The translations under genes and the position numbers were made by a program. 16,647 nucleotides of DNA from CAZGVW01 sp964529265 (GTDB lineage: Bacteria > Planctomycetota > Phycisphaerae > Phycisphaerales > UBA1924), in assembly GCA_964529265.1 (NCBI GenBank), contig CAZGVW010000265.1:1-16647 (forward strand), in the 5' to 3' direction. Positions 14,724 through 16,647 of this stretch are shown here, one piece after another. How positions within the stretch are numbered: position 1 is the stretch's first letter; each line of letters starts with the position of its first letter. The notes under the pieces were generated by a model. The model was not told where the DNA came from and made no database searches. It saw only the letters and a program-made list of their open reading frames with translations.

Positions 14724-14753
14724 CGCCCGCGTGGCATACGCGCGTCTCGGGCG
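14724..14753. repeat. Inverted repeat directly before the efflux gene promoter
   Basis: CGCCCG (14724-14729) and CGGGCG (14748-14753) are reverse complements. Inside them CGT and ACG can pair around GGCAT (14730-14740). The right arm ends exactly where the -35 box of the efflux promoter begins. It could be a regulator site or a weak rho-independent stem for the small gene upstream; there is no T-run. Confidence 0.35.
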
Positions 14754-14781
14754 TTGACGTGCGGGTCCTATTGGATACAAT
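14754..14781 (+). promoter_or_regulatory. Strong sigma70-like promoter of the TolC-family gene
   Basis: TTGACG (14754-14759, five of six consensus bases) is followed after 16 bases by TACAAT (14776-14781, five of six). Transcription should start near 14788, leaving a leader of about 140 bases before ATG 14930. A short dyad CTCACG/CGTGAG (14788-14793 and 14814-14819) begins at the predicted start site. Confidence 0.7.
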
Positions 14782-14862
14782 CAGCGACTCACGATATTCC
14801 CCTCAGCCGGTAGCGTGAGCGTCGACCACGCGTTCGGGTGGTCCTGTCAGCGCTGTGGGCGG

Positions 14863-14891
14863 CCTGCGTCAGCGGTTCTCGAGGACGCAGG
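14863..14891 (+). promoter_or_regulatory. Stem-loop in the leader of the TolC-family gene
   Basis: CCTGCGTC (14863-14870) pairs perfectly with GACGCAGG (14884-14891) across a 13-base loop. The stem sits 38 bases before the start codon, leaving the ribosome site free. It may stabilise or control the leader RNA; it does not match a riboswitch class that I recognise. Confidence 0.4.
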
Positions 14892-14929
14892 ACGGGTACC
14901 GGGCGCGCATCGGCGGAAAGGTGTGACCA

Positions 14930-16447
14930 ATGCCACGATGCATCCAGATCTCTCGCTCTCGTCCGTTCACACCGGGTGTGGCGGTACTGGCGGCCACGAT
15001 GCTGACGGTCGGCGCCGGTGTGTCACGAGCGCAGGGTGTCGGCGGACTGACTGCGTCGCTTCGTGAGTCGGCCGCGATCGAGCGGCCGGACGTTCGCGTG
15101 GACGCACGCCAGGGCGTTGGCGGGGCTGGTCAGACGACTCCGGCGTCGCTGTCATTGGATGAGGCCATCGCGCGGGCGCTCGAATTCAACCTGACCAGCC
15201 TGCTGCGGGCCTCGGCGGTCCGCGGAGCCCAGGCGCAGGCGACGATCACGCGCAGCGCGCTGCTCCCGAACCTGTCGGCCACCGTGTCCGATTCGGTCCA
15301 GCGGGTCAACCTCAGCGCGATCGGCGTGGCGTTCGACGTGCCGATTCCGGGTTTCAGCATTCCCGATGTCGTCGGTCCCTTCAACGTCCTGGATGCGCGC
15401 GTGCGACTCTCGCACGTACTCTTCGACCGTGCCGCCTTGAACCAGTACGGCGCATCGCGCGAGAACGTCCGGGCCAGTGAACACCTGGTGGAGGACGCGC
15501 GCGACATCATCGCGCTGACCGTGGCCCGCGCGTATCTGCAGGCGATTGCGACGCGGGCGCAGGTCGAATCGACCCAGGCGCAGGTCGAGACGGCAGCGGC
15601 GCTCTACAAGCACGCGACGCTGCAGCGAACGGCCGGCCTGGCCACGCCCATCGATCTCAATCGCGCCGAGGTCCAGTCCCTGACACAGCGGCAGCGGCTC
15701 CTCGCGTTGAACGCGGAGTACGCCAAGCAGAAGATCGATTTGGCGCGACTCGTTGGACTGGCCCCAACCGACCGCTACGAGTTGGCCGACGACGTGCCGT
15801 TCTCGGCGCCGCCGCTGCTCGGAGTCGAGGATGCCCTGCAGCAGGCGCTCGGGCGGCGTGCCGACCTGATGGCGGCGGAGGCGCAGCTGCGGGGGGCGGA
15901 GCGGACACTGGCCGCCACGCAGGCGCGACGCCTGCCCACGCTCGCGGTGGATGCCGACTACGGCGCCAATCGCGTGGATTCGACGCCCGTCCGGAACACG
16001 TACACCGTGTCCGCCATGCTGCGCGTGCCGCTCTGGGAGGGCGGGCGGACCGATGGCGAGATCCTGCAGGCGCGGGCCGCGGTCGAACAGCGGCGCGCCG
16101 AGCGCGACGATCTTCGCGCGCAGATTGAAGCGGAGGTGCGAAAGGCGTTTCTCGATCTGCAGGCGGCAGCCGGCCAGGTGGGGGTGGCGGAGGCGGCCGT
16201 CAAGGTGAACGGCCAGAATCTCACCCTGACGCGTCAGCGCTTCGATTCCGGTGTCGGCGACAACCTGCAGGTGGTGCAGTCACAGGAATCGGTCGCGGCG
16301 GGCGAGTTCGGGTATATCAACAGCGTGTACGCTCACAACGTGGCGAAGCTCGGGCTGGCGCGGGCGATCGGCCGGGCATCCGAGGACCTGGCGCAGCTCC
16401 TCCGGCTGCGTTCGACGCCCGGCGGGGTGGGTGTCGGTGGTCCGTGA
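14930..16447 (+). CDS. TolC-family outer-membrane efflux protein
   Basis: The product is 505 residues with AAAGG as ribosome site before ATG 14930. Residues 1-34 look like a signal peptide (basic start, hydrophobic AVLAATMLTVGAG, cleavage after SRA). Two repeated outer-membrane efflux (OEP) halves follow. The first begins at LSLDEAIARALEFN (74-87), with ALLPNLSATVSDSVQ. The second begins near residue 298 with VEDALQQALGRRADLMAAEAQL, then ARRLPTLAVDADYG and VPLWEGGRTDGEI. Long helical stretches rich in Ala, Gln and Arg fit the periplasmic coiled-coil tunnel. TolC trimers form the outer-membrane exit duct of RND, ABC or MFS pumps. The following lipoprotein gene suggests an RND-type tripartite pump continuing beyond the window. 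Cargo is unknown; export of products of the neighbouring lipid genes is only a possibility. Confidence 0.95.
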   Translation: MPRCIQISRSRPFTPGVAVLAATMLTVGAGVSRAQGVGGLTASLRESAAIERPDVRVDARQGVGGAGQTTPASLSLDEAIARALEFNLTSLLRASAVRGAQAQATITRSALLPNLSATVSDSVQRVNLSAIGVAFDVPIPGFSIPDVVGPFNVLDARVRLSHVLFDRAALNQYGASRENVRASEHLVEDARDIIALTVARAYLQAIATRAQVESTQAQVETAAALYKHATLQRTAGLATPIDLNRAEVQSLTQRQRLLALNAEYAKQKIDLARLVGLAPTDRYELADDVPFSAPPLLGVEDALQQALGRRADLMAAEAQLRGAERTLAATQARRLPTLAVDADYGANRVDSTPVRNTYTVSAMLRVPLWEGGRTDGEILQARAAVEQRRAERDDLRAQIEAEVRKAFLDLQAAAGQVGVAEAAVKVNGQNLTLTRQRFDSGVGDNLQVVQSQESVAAGEFGYINSVYAHNVAKLGLARAIGRASEDLAQLLRLRSTPGGVGVGGP

Positions 16448-16542
16448 TGTCGCCGCGGCGGACGGTGCGACGGGGGGCGGCCCGCTGTCTTGCGCGGGTC
16501 GCCGGGCGGTGATAGAGTCGCGCCTCATCCAAAGGAACTGTC

Positions 16543-16647
16543 GTGGTGCACTGTTTCCGACCTGTGATAGCCCTGGGCGTGGTCGTGGCCGGCCTCGCGC
16601 TCGTCTCCTGCCAGAGCCAGGCACCGGGGACTGAGGCGTCGCAGAGC
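16543..16647 (+). CDS. Lipoprotein N-terminus, probable efflux periplasmic adaptor, 3'-truncated by the window edge
   Basis: From GTG 16543 (or GTG 16546) 35 codons are open to the last base. AAAGGAAC at 16531-16538 supplies the ribosome site. The peptide has a hydrophobic signal (VIALGVVVAGLAL) and a lipobox LVSC with Cys23 as the acylation site, then a Gln/Ser/Pro-rich linker. This is a lipoprotein signal peptide. Its position 95 bases after a TolC-family gene suggests the membrane-fusion (HlyD/AcrA-like) adaptor of the same pump, but the diagnostic domains lie outside the window. Confidence 0.7.
   Translation, partial: MVHCFRPVIALGVVVAGLALVSCQSQAPGTEASQS

Noticed and set aside
14815..15066. 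83-codon plus-strand frame with a CQRCG motif upstream of the efflux gene
   Set aside because: It overlaps the signal peptide region of the TolC-family protein, has no ribosome site and loses any pattern after the two cysteines.
16490..16518. Promoter TTGCGC-17-TAGAGT before the lipoprotein gene
   Set aside because: Matches are only three and four of six; read-through from the strong promoter of the TolC-family gene is sufficient.

Overview
The window is a dense, GC-rich bacterial stretch with short intergenic gaps, ATGA stop/start overlaps and Shine-Dalgarno sites. An N-terminal signal peptide and outer-membrane efflux genes show a Gram-negative cell plan. The mix of PP2C phosphatase, MOSC protein, heme peroxidase and many desaturases would fit an Acidobacteriota-type soil bacterium, but this is an impression from style and gene content, not a proven assignment. 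I saw no tRNA, rRNA, CRISPR array or insertion sequence.

Left block, plus strand (1-5157): the end of a PP2C phosphatase, a MOSC-domain protein, a CPBP-type membrane protease homologue, an unrecognised membrane-associated protein with a repeated motif, and a DyP-type heme peroxidase. Gaps are -4 to 24 bases, so this is probably one operon. Facing it on the minus strand (5187-5942) is a protein with the Pro-Cys-Pro motif of heme-thiolate chloroperoxidases/peroxygenases, a family known mainly from fungi. A GC-rich 11-bp perfect inverted repeat lies upstream of it.

Middle block, plus strand (6129-10496): a DUF4345-like four-helix membrane protein, a cytochrome P450, and then a two-gene module present twice in tandem. 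Each copy is a tiny membrane protein translationally coupled to a membrane desaturase. Right block, minus strand (14199-10588): a small basic DUF6312-like protein followed by three further desaturases of different subfamilies, read from a recognisable promoter. A divergent small gene (DUF6200-like) shares that control region.

Right end, plus strand (14930-16647): a TolC-family outer-membrane efflux protein behind a strong sigma70-like promoter and a roughly 140-base leader, followed by the first 35 codons of a lipoprotein, probably the periplasmic adaptor of the pump.

Taken together, five membrane desaturases, a P450, a heme-thiolate peroxygenase-like protein and a DyP peroxidase lie within about 10 kb. 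The simplest reading is a lipid-oxidation locus: double bonds are introduced into acyl chains, then unsaturated chains are oxygenated, or peroxides handled, by three kinds of heme enzyme. This resembles oxylipin formation in eukaryotes, but the pathway is inferred, not shown. No acyl-AMP ligase, acyl carrier protein, lipoxygenase or dedicated regulator is visible in the window.
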